Of a stretch of 64,000 nucleotides of DNA, positions 1 through 8,376 are shown in pieces. Every line of letters begins with the position of its first letter. Position 1 is the stretch's first letter. The DNA comes from Acidobacteriota bacterium (GTDB lineage: Bacteria; Acidobacteriota; Terriglobia; Acidiferrales; UBA7541). The position numbers and the translations under genes were made by a program. The notes beneath the pieces are model-generated. The model was not told the DNA's origin. It saw nothing but the letters and a program-made list of their open reading frames with translations, and did not search any database. The stretch lies in contig JABCZD010000013.1 of the NCBI GenBank assembly GCA_013289855.1, forward strand, positions 1-64,000, written 5' to 3'.

Positions 1-259
1 GCGCCTGCCTCTCGGCTGGCGTCTTTCCCTGGCGTATTTGGCGTGCCTCTTGCTGGTCGGGCTGCTGTCCGCTCGCAAGCAAAGTGTGCGCTGGGGAATG
101 GCCGTGGCGGCGTTGACGTTCGCTCTAATCGCGGGCTGCGGCGGCGGCGGGAGCACTGCGCCGCAGGGTTCCGTGGCGGCAGGTCAGTACAACGTGACGA
201 TCACCGCGACATTGGGCAATGCCACGCAAACCGCGCAAGTCACAGTGAAAGTACAGTAA
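1..259 (+). CDS. C-terminal fragment of an Ig-like/beta-propeller-type surface protein (5' truncated)
   Basis: The frame is open to the left window edge, so only the last 85 or so residues are visible. They contain two hydrophobic segments (window residues about 5-22 and 33-47) separated by a basic stretch (SARKQ), then a Cys followed by four glycines, then a short beta-rich tail ending in ITATLGNATQTAQVTVKVQ. From general knowledge, this arrangement is common at the C-terminus of large acidobacterial proteins made of Ig-like or NHL repeats. The hydrophobic pair presumably anchors the protein and the tail resembles the last strands of an Ig-like domain. The repeat region lies outside the window, so the family cannot be named. 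A TTG at 38 could be read as a start, but the upstream frame is open and of the same hydrophobic character, so I treat this as a fragment. Confidence 0.65.
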   Translation, partial: RLPLGWRLSLAYLACLLLVGLLSARKQSVRWGMAVAALTFALIAGCGGGGSTAPQGSVAAGQYNVTITATLGNATQTAQVTVKVQ

Positions 260-367
260 GCAACGAGCCCGATGAGAGCAGCGACTGATGGGCGACGCGG
301 CCGATCGAATCCTTACTTTCACTGCGCTGAGATAGACATCATCGGTCACCGTCTGGGAGAAAACAAA

Positions 368-1828
368 ATGTCTATTCTGGAGAGTGAGACGCAGCCGCTT
401 ACGTCGTCCTCGACGAATGACCAGACGGCCATCGCCGAACTCCGCGCGGCATTTGCTGCGCAACGCGCCGCCTTTCACACCGACCGCTATCCTAGCGTTG
501 CAGAACGAAAAGCCCGCGTCGGCAAGCTCATCGAAATGCTGCTGAGCCATCGCGAGCCCATCAGTACCGCTCTCAGCGCAGATTTCGGGTCCCATCCCGT
601 TCCGGCCTCCGATCTCATCGAGGTGCTGGGCCCCGTGGGCCGCGCGAAATACGTTCTGGAAAACCTCGAAGACTGGATGCGTCCCTCCGCCCGCGAGATC
701 GACCCCGCCATGATGGGCACCGCGCAAGCCTATATCCACAGTCAACCCAAGGGCCTCATCGGCAATATCGTGCCTTGGAACTTTCCGTTCGACCTTTCCG
801 TTGGGCCGATGATCGAGATGCTGGCCGCGGGGAACCGCGTGATCGTAAAACCCTCCGAGTACACCCCAGCCTCGGCGGAACTCCTTCAAGAAATGGTGGA
901 GGCGACCTTCGATCCAACGCTCGTCTATGTTGCAGTGGGCGGCTTGGACCTCGCGCGCGCTATCGCGGATCTGCCGTGGGACCACCTCCTTTATACCGGA
1001 AGCCCGAACGTAGGCCGGCAGATCATGCAGGCTGCTGCGCGCAATCTAACGCCAGTCACGTTGGAACTGGGGGGCAAATGTCCGGCCGTGCTCACTCCAG
1101 GCTCCGTCAATGCCACCAACGTGCAATCCATCATCGGCACCAAGACCGTCAAGAACGGTCAAATGTGCATTTCGGTCGATTACTGCCTGGTGCCTCGCGC
1201 GGAGGTAGACACCTTTGTAAAGCTGTCGCTCGACTTCATGAGAGCCGCCGCCGCGAACTATTCGCAAAGCCCTGATTGCACCGGCATCATCTCTCTTCGC
1301 CACCTGGACCGTCTCGCCGACATGCTGCAAGAAGCGCGCGATCGAAAAAGTTTGGTCGTCGAGCTTGAGGCCAACGGTCGGACCGACCGTGCCACGCGCC
1401 GCATGCCCATCTCGCTGGTAATCGACCCGGCGCCCGATCTGCGCATCATGCAGGAGGAAATCTTCGGCCCCATCCTTCCGGTTGTGCCTTACGACGACGT
1501 CGACGACGCTGTCGCGATGATTAATGCCGGAGAACGTCCTCTGGGACTGTATGTCTTCGGCGACGCCCCGGCGTCCACCGATCAGATCCTCAGCCAAATT
1601 GTTTCCGGCGGCGCGGCGGTCAATACCTGCGCCATCCAGGGCGCCCTGCCGTCGCTGGCCTTTGGTGGCGTTGGCATGAGCGGCATCGGGCGTCACCACG
1701 GCATTGAGGGCTTCCGGGAATTCTCTAACAACCGTGGCGTAGTGGTGCGAGGAGCAGGGGATCACTTCGACGCCTTCTTCGCGCCGTATGCCAAGGCGGC
1801 GGCAATCGTAAAGTCAGTGTTGGGCTGA
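368..1828 (+). CDS. aldehyde dehydrogenase, coniferyl-aldehyde dehydrogenase type
   Basis: NAD(P)-dependent aldehyde dehydrogenase, 486 aa, oxidising an aldehyde to the acid. Visible family motifs are PWNFP, the general-base glutamate in LELGGK (E233) and the catalytic cysteine in GQMCIS (C267), followed by EEIFGP. The short C-terminus and the GQMC context resemble the class-3/coniferyl-aldehyde dehydrogenase (CalB) branch rather than betaine-type enzymes. ATG 368 is preferred over an upstream in-frame ATG at 272 because GGGAGA lies about 7 bases ahead of it and the family homology begins after it. The next gene, a short-chain dehydrogenase on the same strand 99 bp downstream, could make or use the same aldehyde. 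That pairing recalls the CalA/CalB alcohol-aldehyde pair, but the substrate is inference. Confidence 0.88.
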   Translation: MSILESETQPLTSSSTNDQTAIAELRAAFAAQRAAFHTDRYPSVAERKARVGKLIEMLLSHREPISTALSADFGSHPVPASDLIEVLGPVGRAKYVLENLEDWMRPSAREIDPAMMGTAQAYIHSQPKGLIGNIVPWNFPFDLSVGPMIEMLAAGNRVIVKPSEYTPASAELLQEMVEATFDPTLVYVAVGGLDLARAIADLPWDHLLYTGSPNVGRQIMQAAARNLTPVTLELGGKCPAVLTPGSVNATNVQSIIGTKTVKNGQMCISVDYCLVPRAEVDTFVKLSLDFMRAAAANYSQSPDCTGIISLRHLDRLADMLQEARDRKSLVVELEANGRTDRATRRMPISLVIDPAPDLRIMQEEIFGPILPVVPYDDVDDAVAMINAGERPLGLYVFGDAPASTDQILSQIVSGGAAVNTCAIQGALPSLAFGGVGMSGIGRHHGIEGFREFSNNRGVVVRGAGDHFDAFFAPYAKAAAIVKSVLG

Positions 1829-1927
1829 GACGGAGCGGCCATAGGGCGGATATTTTTCGTCCGCCAATTCTGTGGACTTGAAACTTGGAATTGCCCGATC
1901 ACTGTTGGTGCGGGAAGGTCACAAAAA

Positions 1928-2764
1928 ATGGCGTTGCATGATCTGAAAGGGAAATGGGTGCTCGTGACCGGTGCTGCGTCGGGGATTGGCCACGAGACCG
2001 CGCTTGCGTTCGCCCGCGAAGGCGCCAACGTCCTGGGGATTGACCTTGACGCCCAGCGGTTGGCCGAGACCACGCGGCTGATCGAGGCCATGGGCCGGCG
2101 CTGCTTGCCATTTGGGTGCGACGTTAGCGACGCCGCTGCTGTTGACGCGCTGGCAGCGAAAATCGCAGCCGAAGTCGGCTCGCCGCACGTGGTGGTGAAC
2201 AATGCCGGTATCGGCTTCCTCGGCCCGTTTCTTGAAACTCCGCTGAGCGCCTGGAACCAAGTGATGGGTGTGAACCTGATGGGCGTGGTCCACATGAGCC
2301 GCGCCTTCCTGCCAGGCATGATTGCCGCAGGGGACGCACGGCATCTCGTAAATGTCTCCTCCGCTGCGGGTATCCACCCGGTCCCCAACCTTAGTGCCTA
2401 TTCCGCCTCGAAGCATGCGGTCTTAGGGCTCTCCGACACCCTCGCCATGGAGCTTCGTGATACCAAAGTCGGCGTAACGGTGGTGTGTCCCGGAATCATC
2501 AACACTCCCATCGTGAGCAATCGCCGCGCAATCGCTCCGAGCGTCCCCGCGTCCACACTGGACAAACTCGAGCGAAATTACAAGACCAAGGGCGCGCATC
2601 CCTCACTGGTCGGCACGCGCATCGTCCGCGCCGTCCAACGCGGTGAGCACCTTGTACTCGTCGGCCCGTCGTCCACCCTCGTGTTTAACATGCGCCGCCT
2701 TTCACCGCGGCTATTGCGCAAGGCCAGCGTCTCCGGCGCCCGCGACCTCGGCTACGTCTGGTAA
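1928..2764 (+). CDS. short-chain dehydrogenase/reductase (SDR)
   Basis: Classical SDR of 278 aa. The cofactor motif TGAASGIG is at residues 14-21, NNAG at 91-94, the catalytic serine at 144/145, and Tyr158-x3-Lys162 within YSASKHA. The Asp after strand 2 (GIDLDAQR) suggests an NAD(H) preference, which is inference. The C-terminus is basic and hydrophobic (FNMRRLSPRLLRK), as in SDR subgroups that associate with membranes or act on lipophilic substrates. The ATG is preceded by GGAAGG about 8 bases upstream. It follows the aldehyde dehydrogenase and precedes a TonB-dependent receptor and a phosphotriesterase-family enzyme. All four are on one strand and may serve one imported substrate, but the 339-bp gap before the receptor argues for separate transcripts. 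Substrate unknown. Confidence 0.85.
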   Translation: MALHDLKGKWVLVTGAASGIGHETALAFAREGANVLGIDLDAQRLAETTRLIEAMGRRCLPFGCDVSDAAAVDALAAKIAAEVGSPHVVVNNAGIGFLGPFLETPLSAWNQVMGVNLMGVVHMSRAFLPGMIAAGDARHLVNVSSAAGIHPVPNLSAYSASKHAVLGLSDTLAMELRDTKVGVTVVCPGIINTPIVSNRRAIAPSVPASTLDKLERNYKTKGAHPSLVGTRIVRAVQRGEHLVLVGPSSTLVFNMRRLSPRLLRKASVSGARDLGYVW

Positions 2765-3103
2765 CCCAGGGCGTGGCCCGTTCCGCGCGACAGCCAACCT
2801 CCGCAGGACTCGTTCTGGATGGCCCCGAGTGTTGCTATCGAAAATCTTGATGTGAAGCATCGACTTTCGCATTGACGTTAGTCGCTACAATGTGATACCA
2901 ACACTCATAATTGCTCAGGAGCGACTCGGGGCTGTGGTCGCAATGGTTCCCAAGACTGCGGAAAAACGTTCCACGATGCAGTAGCGGTGAGGCTTGCGGC
3001 GACGCTGAATACGCCACCAGCCTTCACTTGGTGCGACTGCATGCATAGAGGAATCACACGGCCAGATTGAATTCAATCGCTCAAATCGCCCAGGGAGGTT
3101 CCT
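2765..3103. other. intergenic region upstream of the TonB-dependent receptor
   Basis: No credible coding region. A weak promoter candidate for the receptor is TTGACG at about 2873 followed 17 bases later by ATACCA; the match to consensus is poor. The receptor ribosome binding site AGGGAGG is near 3091-3097. I compared the leader with cobalamin-type conserved boxes and saw no match. Confidence 0.4.
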
Positions 3104-6100
3104 ATGAATTTCCGTCAACGCGCATCGCAAGGTTCGGTGTCGTGGAACGCCGGCTGGACTTCCTACTTCCTGCTGCTGTTCGTCCTGGCGTTCGGTCTGT
3201 TTATGCCATCGCCAACTACTGCGCAGTCGTCGTACTCCACCGGTTCCCTGCGCGGGACGGTGATTGACCCCCAAGGCAAGAGCGTGCCGAACTCCACCGT
3301 GACGGTGACCAATCCAGCCACCGGCGTGGCTTCCACCGAGACTACCAACGCGGACGGTAACTTTGAATTTCTGGCCCTGAATCCCGGTACCTACGAGATT
3401 CAGGTCACTTCTCCTGGGTTCTCGAAATTAGTCGCCAAGGATGTGGTTGTTACCGTTGGCCAGATCGTCGTTTACGACCCGCACCTGCAGGTGGGCGCGG
3501 CCAGCGTTACCGTAGAAGTTACTTACAACTCCGCTCCGCTGATCGAGGTTGATCAAACCCAGCAGGCCAATACCATCAATCAGCTCCAAGTTACCAACCT
3601 CCCGAACGTCGGCCGCAATTTCGTCGCCTCCATTTACACAGTGCCTGGCATCTCCAATTCCAACACTCCCGCGCTGCAGGATCCGAATATCGGCACCGGC
3701 TATCTCTCCTCTGGTTTTTCCGCCGGCGGCAGCAACGGACGCAGCAACTTGTTCACCATCGATGGCGGCGAAAATGATTACGGCTCGGGCGCGCTGCGCG
3801 TCAACAACGTGCCGCTCGACTCCATCCAGGAATTCCAGGTGAACCGCAATTCCTTCAACGCGGAATTCGGATTTACCTCCGGCACCGCCATTAACATCAT
3901 CACCAAGAGCGGCACCAACGCCTTCCACGGCAGCGCCTACGGTTACTTCCACGACGACCATACCGACGGCGCCAACTTCTTCAACGCCTTCGCCCCGGAT
4001 CCCAGCGTCAAGCCCTTCGAGCAAAACGCCATCGCTGGCGGAACATTTGGCGGCCCCATCAAAAAAGACAAGCTCTTCTTCTTCACTTCCTACGAACACC
4101 AGAAGCTCGACAATCCGGTTGTCACTAACTTGCTGGGCACCGCGGCAGCGCAGGGCATTTCTGCCCAACCGAATGGTTTCGACCCCGCAACCGGCCTATG
4201 CCCCGGCCAACTTGCGGCCTTTCAAAATGTTTCCCAAGCCTGTTACCTGACGCAGATCGCCAATTCGCCGCTGGCGCCGCTCGGTGAAGGCTTGCTCACT
4301 TCGCCGGTATTCAATCCTCTCGAAGATCCCATCTTGAATGCTCTGATTGCGCCGAATAGCGGCGTGTTTGATGGCAACGCCGGCGCCGTTGTGCAGGCCG
4401 CGCCCAATCTAAACGCTCGCGACAACAATTGGGTCAGCAGGCTCGATTTTCAACCCAGCGAAAAAAATTCCTTCTCGCTGCGATTTTCTCTGACTCACGA
4501 GGTTTATCAGGTCACGGGAGCTGGTGGCGAACAGCGCGACTACTCCACCAGGCTGAATTTCGATGATTACACGGCGACCGGCGCTTGGACCCACGTTTTC
4601 GATCCCACCATGATCAACACCCTGCGCATTCAGGCCGCTCCTCACGATAATTCTCAAAACCTCGCGCCAAATCCCATGCGCGCGGAGATTGGCCTGGGCA
4701 GCCTTGGCCCTGTGGGTACTCCGTTCGCCTATCCCTATGACGCTACGCAAAACCGCTTTCAGTTCGACGACACTATTACCAAGCTGAAGGGCAAGCACAA
4801 CCTTAAGTTCGGCGTATCCTACCGGCCCGCCGAGTACACCGTGTTTGAGCAACTATGGTTCGGGGGCCAGTACAATTTCCTTGACGGAATTCTGCCGATT
4901 ATTGATATCGTTCCGGCGGCGTTTCAAGCGGACTTGGCTGCGTTCAACCTCGCCGAGGGTTATCCCGCCACCGGTCCCGTCTCCACCAACCTCACCGCTC
5001 CAGAGTCCTACGTTGCAGGGGTCCCAGGTTCCCTCCTCACCGCCAACGGCAACGGCTTGTGGAGCGGCTGGAACCACTACCTGGGATTTTTCGCGCAAGA
5101 TTCCTGGAAGATCCGGCGTAATCTCACCGTAGACTACGGACTTCGCGTGGACTACAACAAGTCCGCCAGCCCGGTTCCGAGTAGCACCTACGCGTCGCCT
5201 CGCCTGGGGTTGGCTTGGGATGTTATGGGTGACGGAAAAACCGTGGTGCGCGCCGGAAGCGGTTTATTCGTTGCGCCGGTAATTTTCCTCGTGCCGTTTT
5301 ACCTCAACTCTCTCGGTACCAGCGGCCAGCATATCAACCTGGCTCTGCAAACCCTCTCAGGGCAGCCGGTGCAGATATTGACCGCCACCGCCATCGAACA
5401 AAGTCTCGCGACGCTCGATAATCCCAATCCGCAGTTGACCACTGCGCAACTCGCTGCCGCCGGCATCGTCATCAACCCCGTAGGCCCGGATCAGGAAAAC
5501 GGCGTTTTCTATACCATTTCTCCCGACTTCAAGCCTACATACTCCATCCAAGCCAGCACCAGCATCGCCCGGCAGCTCGCTCATAACCTGTCCCTTGAGG
5601 TCGGCTATAACCTCTATCGCGGCGTACATATCCAAATAAACCAGGAAGCCAACTATATCCGGGACACCGCCGTGCCCATCGATCCCTTTGTCGGGCCGGC
5701 CTATATGCCCAGGCCCGGCAGCACGGCTGGCGAACCAAATACCCAGATCCTGCAGAACAATCAATTTGCCTCGCCCGGAAGTTCCACCTATAACGGCATG
5801 ACCGCTTCGCTCACCAAGCGTTTCTCGCGGGGATTGCAGTTTCAGGCCAACTACACTTTTAGCAAGGCTATCGACGACACCAGCGACTATAGTTCCTTGA
5901 GCACGCCTTTCCGGCCCGATCTTCTTTCTGCCGACCGCTCTCTTTCGGACTTCAACATCAAGCACAATTTCGTAGCCAACGCCGTCTACACCACGCCCTT
6001 CCATTGGGACGGTGGCAGTTTTGTCGACAAAGTATTCTCGGACATCACCGTTTCTCCCATCGTCTCCGCGCGCAGTGGTGTTCCGTTTACCCTGCTCGTG

Positions 6101-6544
6101 CCCAGCTTGGCTTTCAGCCAGCTCGATTTGCCGAACGGTGGGGGAAGTCACAGCAGTGAGGCACGGCCATACATGGAAGGCCGCAACGACGGCATAGGGC
6201 CCGGCTTCGTGAGCTGGGATATGCGCATCTCCAAATCCTTCTACCTCAAAAAAGAGTCGGGGCTGCGCGTCGAGGCCATCGTTCAGGCCACCAACATCCT
6301 CAACCACACCAACTTCAGCTCCGTCAGCAATATCTTCCCCGACACCGCGGTGGTTAATCCCGTGACAGGTCTTACCACATCCGCGCAGGTTGCCACGCCA
6401 GAAGGAACGGTGAATCTCCTTAACGGCCCGTACAACTACAAGGGCTTCGTGCCAACTTCCGCCTCGCAACTCGCTAGCCCGCTGGCCTTTGGCTCGGCCT
6501 TTACGCCGCGCCAGATCAGCTTCGGACTCCAACTCGCGTTCTAA
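3104..6544 (+). CDS. Oar-type TonB-dependent receptor with N-terminal carboxypeptidase-regulatory-like domain
   Basis: Outer-membrane protein of 1146 aa, expected to import or bind a ligand using TonB energy. A signal peptide covers residues 1-44 (hydrophobic FLLLFVLAFGLFMP, cleavage near TTAQS). A carboxypeptidase-regulatory-like beta-sandwich follows (about 46-130: GSLRGTVIDPQGKSV to GTYEIQVTSPGFS), then a plug-like region (about 150-280) containing FTIDGGENDYGS and INIITKSGTNAFHGS. The remainder is a long beta-barrel ending in a terminal aromatic strand (ISFGLQLAF). This domain order is the Oar/acidobacterial receptor type. The ligand cannot be told from sequence. ATG 3104 has a strong AGGGAGG 6-7 bases upstream. 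A terminator-like hairpin follows at 6575. Confidence 0.9.
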   Translation: MNFRQRASQGSVSWNAGWTSYFLLLFVLAFGLFMPSPTTAQSSYSTGSLRGTVIDPQGKSVPNSTVTVTNPATGVASTETTNADGNFEFLALNPGTYEIQVTSPGFSKLVAKDVVVTVGQIVVYDPHLQVGAASVTVEVTYNSAPLIEVDQTQQANTINQLQVTNLPNVGRNFVASIYTVPGISNSNTPALQDPNIGTGYLSSGFSAGGSNGRSNLFTIDGGENDYGSGALRVNNVPLDSIQEFQVNRNSFNAEFGFTSGTAINIITKSGTNAFHGSAYGYFHDDHTDGANFFNAFAPDPSVKPFEQNAIAGGTFGGPIKKDKLFFFTSYEHQKLDNPVVTNLLGTAAAQGISAQPNGFDPATGLCPGQLAAFQNVSQACYLTQIANSPLAPLGEGLLTSPVFNPLEDPILNALIAPNSGVFDGNAGAVVQAAPNLNARDNNWVSRLDFQPSEKNSFSLRFSLTHEVYQVTGAGGEQRDYSTRLNFDDYTATGAWTHVFDPTMINTLRIQAAPHDNSQNLAPNPMRAEIGLGSLGPVGTPFAYPYDATQNRFQFDDTITKLKGKHNLKFGVSYRPAEYTVFEQLWFGGQYNFLDGILPIIDIVPAAFQADLAAFNLAEGYPATGPVSTNLTAPESYVAGVPGSLLTANGNGLWSGWNHYLGFFAQDSWKIRRNLTVDYGLRVDYNKSASPVPSSTYASPRLGLAWDVMGDGKTVVRAGSGLFVAPVIFLVPFYLNSLGTSGQHINLALQTLSGQPVQILTATAIEQSLATLDNPNPQLTTAQLAAAGIVINPVGPDQENGVFYTISPDFKPTYSIQASTSIARQLAHNLSLEVGYNLYRGVHIQINQEANYIRDTAVPIDPFVGPAYMPRPGSTAGEPNTQILQNNQFASPGSSTYNGMTASLTKRFSRGLQFQANYTFSKAIDDTSDYSSLSTPFRPDLLSADRSLSDFNIKHNFVANAVYTTPFHWDGGSFVDKVFSDITVSPIVSARSGVPFTLLVPSLAFSQLDLPNGGGSHSSEARPYMEGRNDGIGPGFVSWDMRISKSFYLKKESGLRVEAIVQATNILNHTNFSSVSNIFPDTAVVNPVTGLTTSAQVATPEGTVNLLNGPYNYKGFVPTSASQLASPLAFGSAFTPRQISFGLQLAF

Positions 6545-6574
6545 GCGGCCGCACTCGGTAGCAAGCTCTGTAGC

Positions 6575-6608
6575 GCAGGGCGCTTGCCTTTGAGCCCTGC
6601 GGCTTTTT
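6575..6608 (+). terminator. terminator-like hairpin after the TonB-dependent receptor
   Basis: The inverted repeat GCAGGGC (6575-6581) / GCCCTGC (6594-6600) is followed by a T-rich run (GGCTTTTTCC). It starts 31 bases after the receptor stop. The same hairpin carries the CTGTAGC flank seen in the dispersed repeat family described in the findings, so it may be a repeat acting as a terminator. Confidence 0.6.
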
Positions 6609-6687
6609 CCGCGCCCACCATGTCCGATTTTCTCGCGCGGTATTCGCCGCCTATTTTTCGGCGTCGGCATCAACTGATAGCGCCTTT

Positions 6688-6712
6688 GTAGTGACGCTCT
6701 TCAGGGCGTCAT
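6688..6712. repeat. TGTAG-flanked hairpin repeat (copy)
   Basis: The sequence TTTGTAGTGACGCTCTTCAG continues into a 3' arm that completes a 9-bp stem with one G-T pair. It matches, in opposite orientation, the element at 62257-62286, which has the same GACGCCCT/AGGGCGTC core and the same CTTTGTAG flank. Confidence 0.6.
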
Positions 6713-6784
6713 CGGGCCGACAGTCGAACCGTCGTTGAGGCCACCGCTTCGCAATGAAGCAATTTCCCCAGGAGGAGCATAACC

Positions 6785-7759
6785 TTGCCCACCGTCCAAA
6801 CCGCCCGCGGTCCCATAGACTCCTTGCAACTTCGCACCACTCTAATGCACGAGCACGTCTTCATCCTCGACACGGAAATCCAGCACAACTATCCCCACGA
6901 ATGGGGTAGTGAAGAAAAACGCGTCGCCGACGCCGTCGTGCGCCTCAACGAACTGAAATCGCGCGGTGTGGATACCATCGTCGACCTCACCGTAATCGGC
7001 ATTGGCCGCTGCATCCCCCGCATCCTCGAAATCGCCAAACAAACCGAACTGCAGATCATCGTCGCCACCGGTATCTACACCTACCGCGACGCGCCGCATT
7101 ATTTTTCTTTGCGACCGCCAGACAAGGCCACCGGCGCCGATCCTATGACCGACATGTTCCTTCACGATATTCGCGAGGGCATCGCCGGCACGGGCGTCAA
7201 AGCGGGCATCTTGAAATGTTGTACTGACGAGCCCGGGCTCACTCCCGATGTTGAACGCATCCTGCGCGCCATTGCCCGCGCGCATCGCCAAAGTGGCGTG
7301 CCCATCTCCACGCACACGCATGCCGTACTGCGCCGGGGACTGGATCAGCAACGCATTTTTCGCGAAGAAGGTGTGGATCTTTCACGCGTCGTGATTGGCC
7401 ACTCTGGAGACAGCACCGATCTCGACTATCTCGAGGAATTAATGCGCAACGGTTCCTACCTCGGCATGGATCGCTTTGGTGTCGACTCCATCCTCGGCTT
7501 TGCGGACCGCGTCAATACCGTTGCCCAGCTCTGCCAGCGCGGACACGCCAATCAAATGGTGCTCTCGCACGATGCCTGCTGTTTTTTCCATTGGGCCCCA
7601 GATGGCGCCGTGAAGGCATTCCTTCCCAACTGGCACTACCTGCACATCCACAATGATGTCCTACCTGCGCTGCGCAAAAAGGGTGTCACCGAAGCGCAGT
7701 TGCAAACCATGCTGGTAGAAAATCCCAAAAAAATCTTCGAACAGCAGTCCACCTACTAG
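6785..7759 (+). CDS. phosphotriesterase-family metal-dependent hydrolase
   Basis: Amidohydrolase-superfamily protein of 324 aa related to bacterial phosphotriesterase, phosphotriesterase homology protein and PTE-like lactonases. The metal-ligand pattern is complete: HEH at residues 22-24, a carbamylation-candidate lysine (K144 in GILKCC), His177 in STHTH, His206 in GHSGD and Asp263 in SHD. Natural substrates in this family are usually lactones or carboxylesters rather than organophosphates, so hydrolase or lactonase is the safe call. The start is TTG 6785, because AGGAGGAG at 6770-6777 gives ideal spacing and the family homology begins within the first residues. It follows the receptor by 240 bp and is followed by a terminator-like hairpin. 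Confidence 0.88.
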   Translation: MPTVQTARGPIDSLQLRTTLMHEHVFILDTEIQHNYPHEWGSEEKRVADAVVRLNELKSRGVDTIVDLTVIGIGRCIPRILEIAKQTELQIIVATGIYTYRDAPHYFSLRPPDKATGADPMTDMFLHDIREGIAGTGVKAGILKCCTDEPGLTPDVERILRAIARAHRQSGVPISTHTHAVLRRGLDQQRIFREEGVDLSRVVIGHSGDSTDLDYLEELMRNGSYLGMDRFGVDSILGFADRVNTVAQLCQRGHANQMVLSHDACCFFHWAPDGAVKAFLPNWHYLHIHNDVLPALRKKGVTEAQLQTMLVENPKKIFEQQSTY

Positions 7760-7780
7760 GTCCATCAGCAAGCCTTTGTA

Positions 7781-7808
7781 GCGGCCGCCGTCTGCGGCGG
7801 TCGCTTTT
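7781..7808 (+). terminator. terminator-like hairpin after the phosphotriesterase-family gene
   Basis: A 10-bp stem GCGGCCGCCG / CGGCGGTCGC with one G-T pair and a TCTG-type loop is followed by TTTT. The upstream flank CCTTTGTAGC is the conserved end of the dispersed hairpin family, so this is probably a repeat copy serving as terminator. Confidence 0.6.
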
Positions 7809-7921
7809 CCGCAGCCCGCGGCGGATTTGCCTTTGTGGCATAGTCAATCCTGGTTGTGCTCCTTTGTTCATTTTTGAAAAACGCAGCGCAGCGCTCGCTG
7901 TTCACCTCTGCGAACGCAACA

Positions 7922-8269
7922 TCACTGCTGCGCCGCCGCGGAAGGCTTGAACTCCGCGCGAATACTCACCACGTAGTTGTCTCCGGTCTTGCCAATCGTA
8001 GCTGGCAGCTCGACGGATTGTCCGCCCCGGATCACCACAATCTTCAAATCCGGCGACGCCGAGCAAATAGACGTCGTTCCGTGGCCCCCGCCGTCGATCG
8101 TAATCCGGTCTGGCAAGGCCTTTGCATCGCACGCCGTGATAGCGATCGTGCCGGAAAAATTCGCCGGTGCAATTACCGTTAGCCGCTCCGGTGCTTTTTT
8201 GGCCGCGCAGGAAAATAGAAAAATGGAAAGCAACGCAAGAAATGTATTTCGCAGGTGTGATGGCCGCAT
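7922..8269 (-). CDS. small putative lipoprotein of unknown function
   Basis: 115 aa starting MRPSHLRNTFLALLSIFLFS followed by Cys. This is a type II signal peptide with a lipobox-like FLFSC, so the mature protein probably begins at Cys and is lipid-anchored. The remaining 95 residues are predicted beta-rich (LTVIAPANFSGTIAITACDA, then KIVVIRGGQSVELP) and end in a low-complexity KPSAAAQQ. I do not recognise a named family. I prefer ATG 8269 to the upstream ATG at 8353 because GGGAGAA lies 6 bases ahead of it and it places the signal peptide at the N-terminus. It is co-oriented with and upstream of no close partner. The EAL-HDOD gene lies behind it on the same strand, 107 bp away. Confidence 0.7.
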   Translation of the reverse strand: MRPSHLRNTFLALLSIFLFSCAAKKAPERLTVIAPANFSGTIAITACDAKALPDRITIDGGGHGTTSICSASPDLKIVVIRGGQSVELPATIGKTGDNYVVSIRAEFKPSAAAQQ

Positions 8270-8376
8270 AATTCTCCCGAATGCGCCAAGAATATACACC
8301 ATCCGCGAAGTCAGTTGCGATTTTTGCGACGCTCTTAATCTAATGCTAGGCATGTTTGATGACTCAGGTCACTCGC

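Noticed and set aside
125..985. 286-codon minus-strand frame opposite the aldehyde dehydrogenase
   Set aside because: Antisense shadow; the plus-strand frame carries full aldehyde dehydrogenase motifs.
2765..3103. possible cobalamin-type riboswitch before the TonB receptor
   Set aside because: I looked for the conserved cobalamin-box blocks because such receptors are often regulated that way; none is present.
5357..6673. 438-codon minus-strand frame opposite the first TonB receptor
   Set aside because: Shadow of the receptor barrel; composition (Gly/Arg/Val-rich, no domain) is that of an antisense frame.
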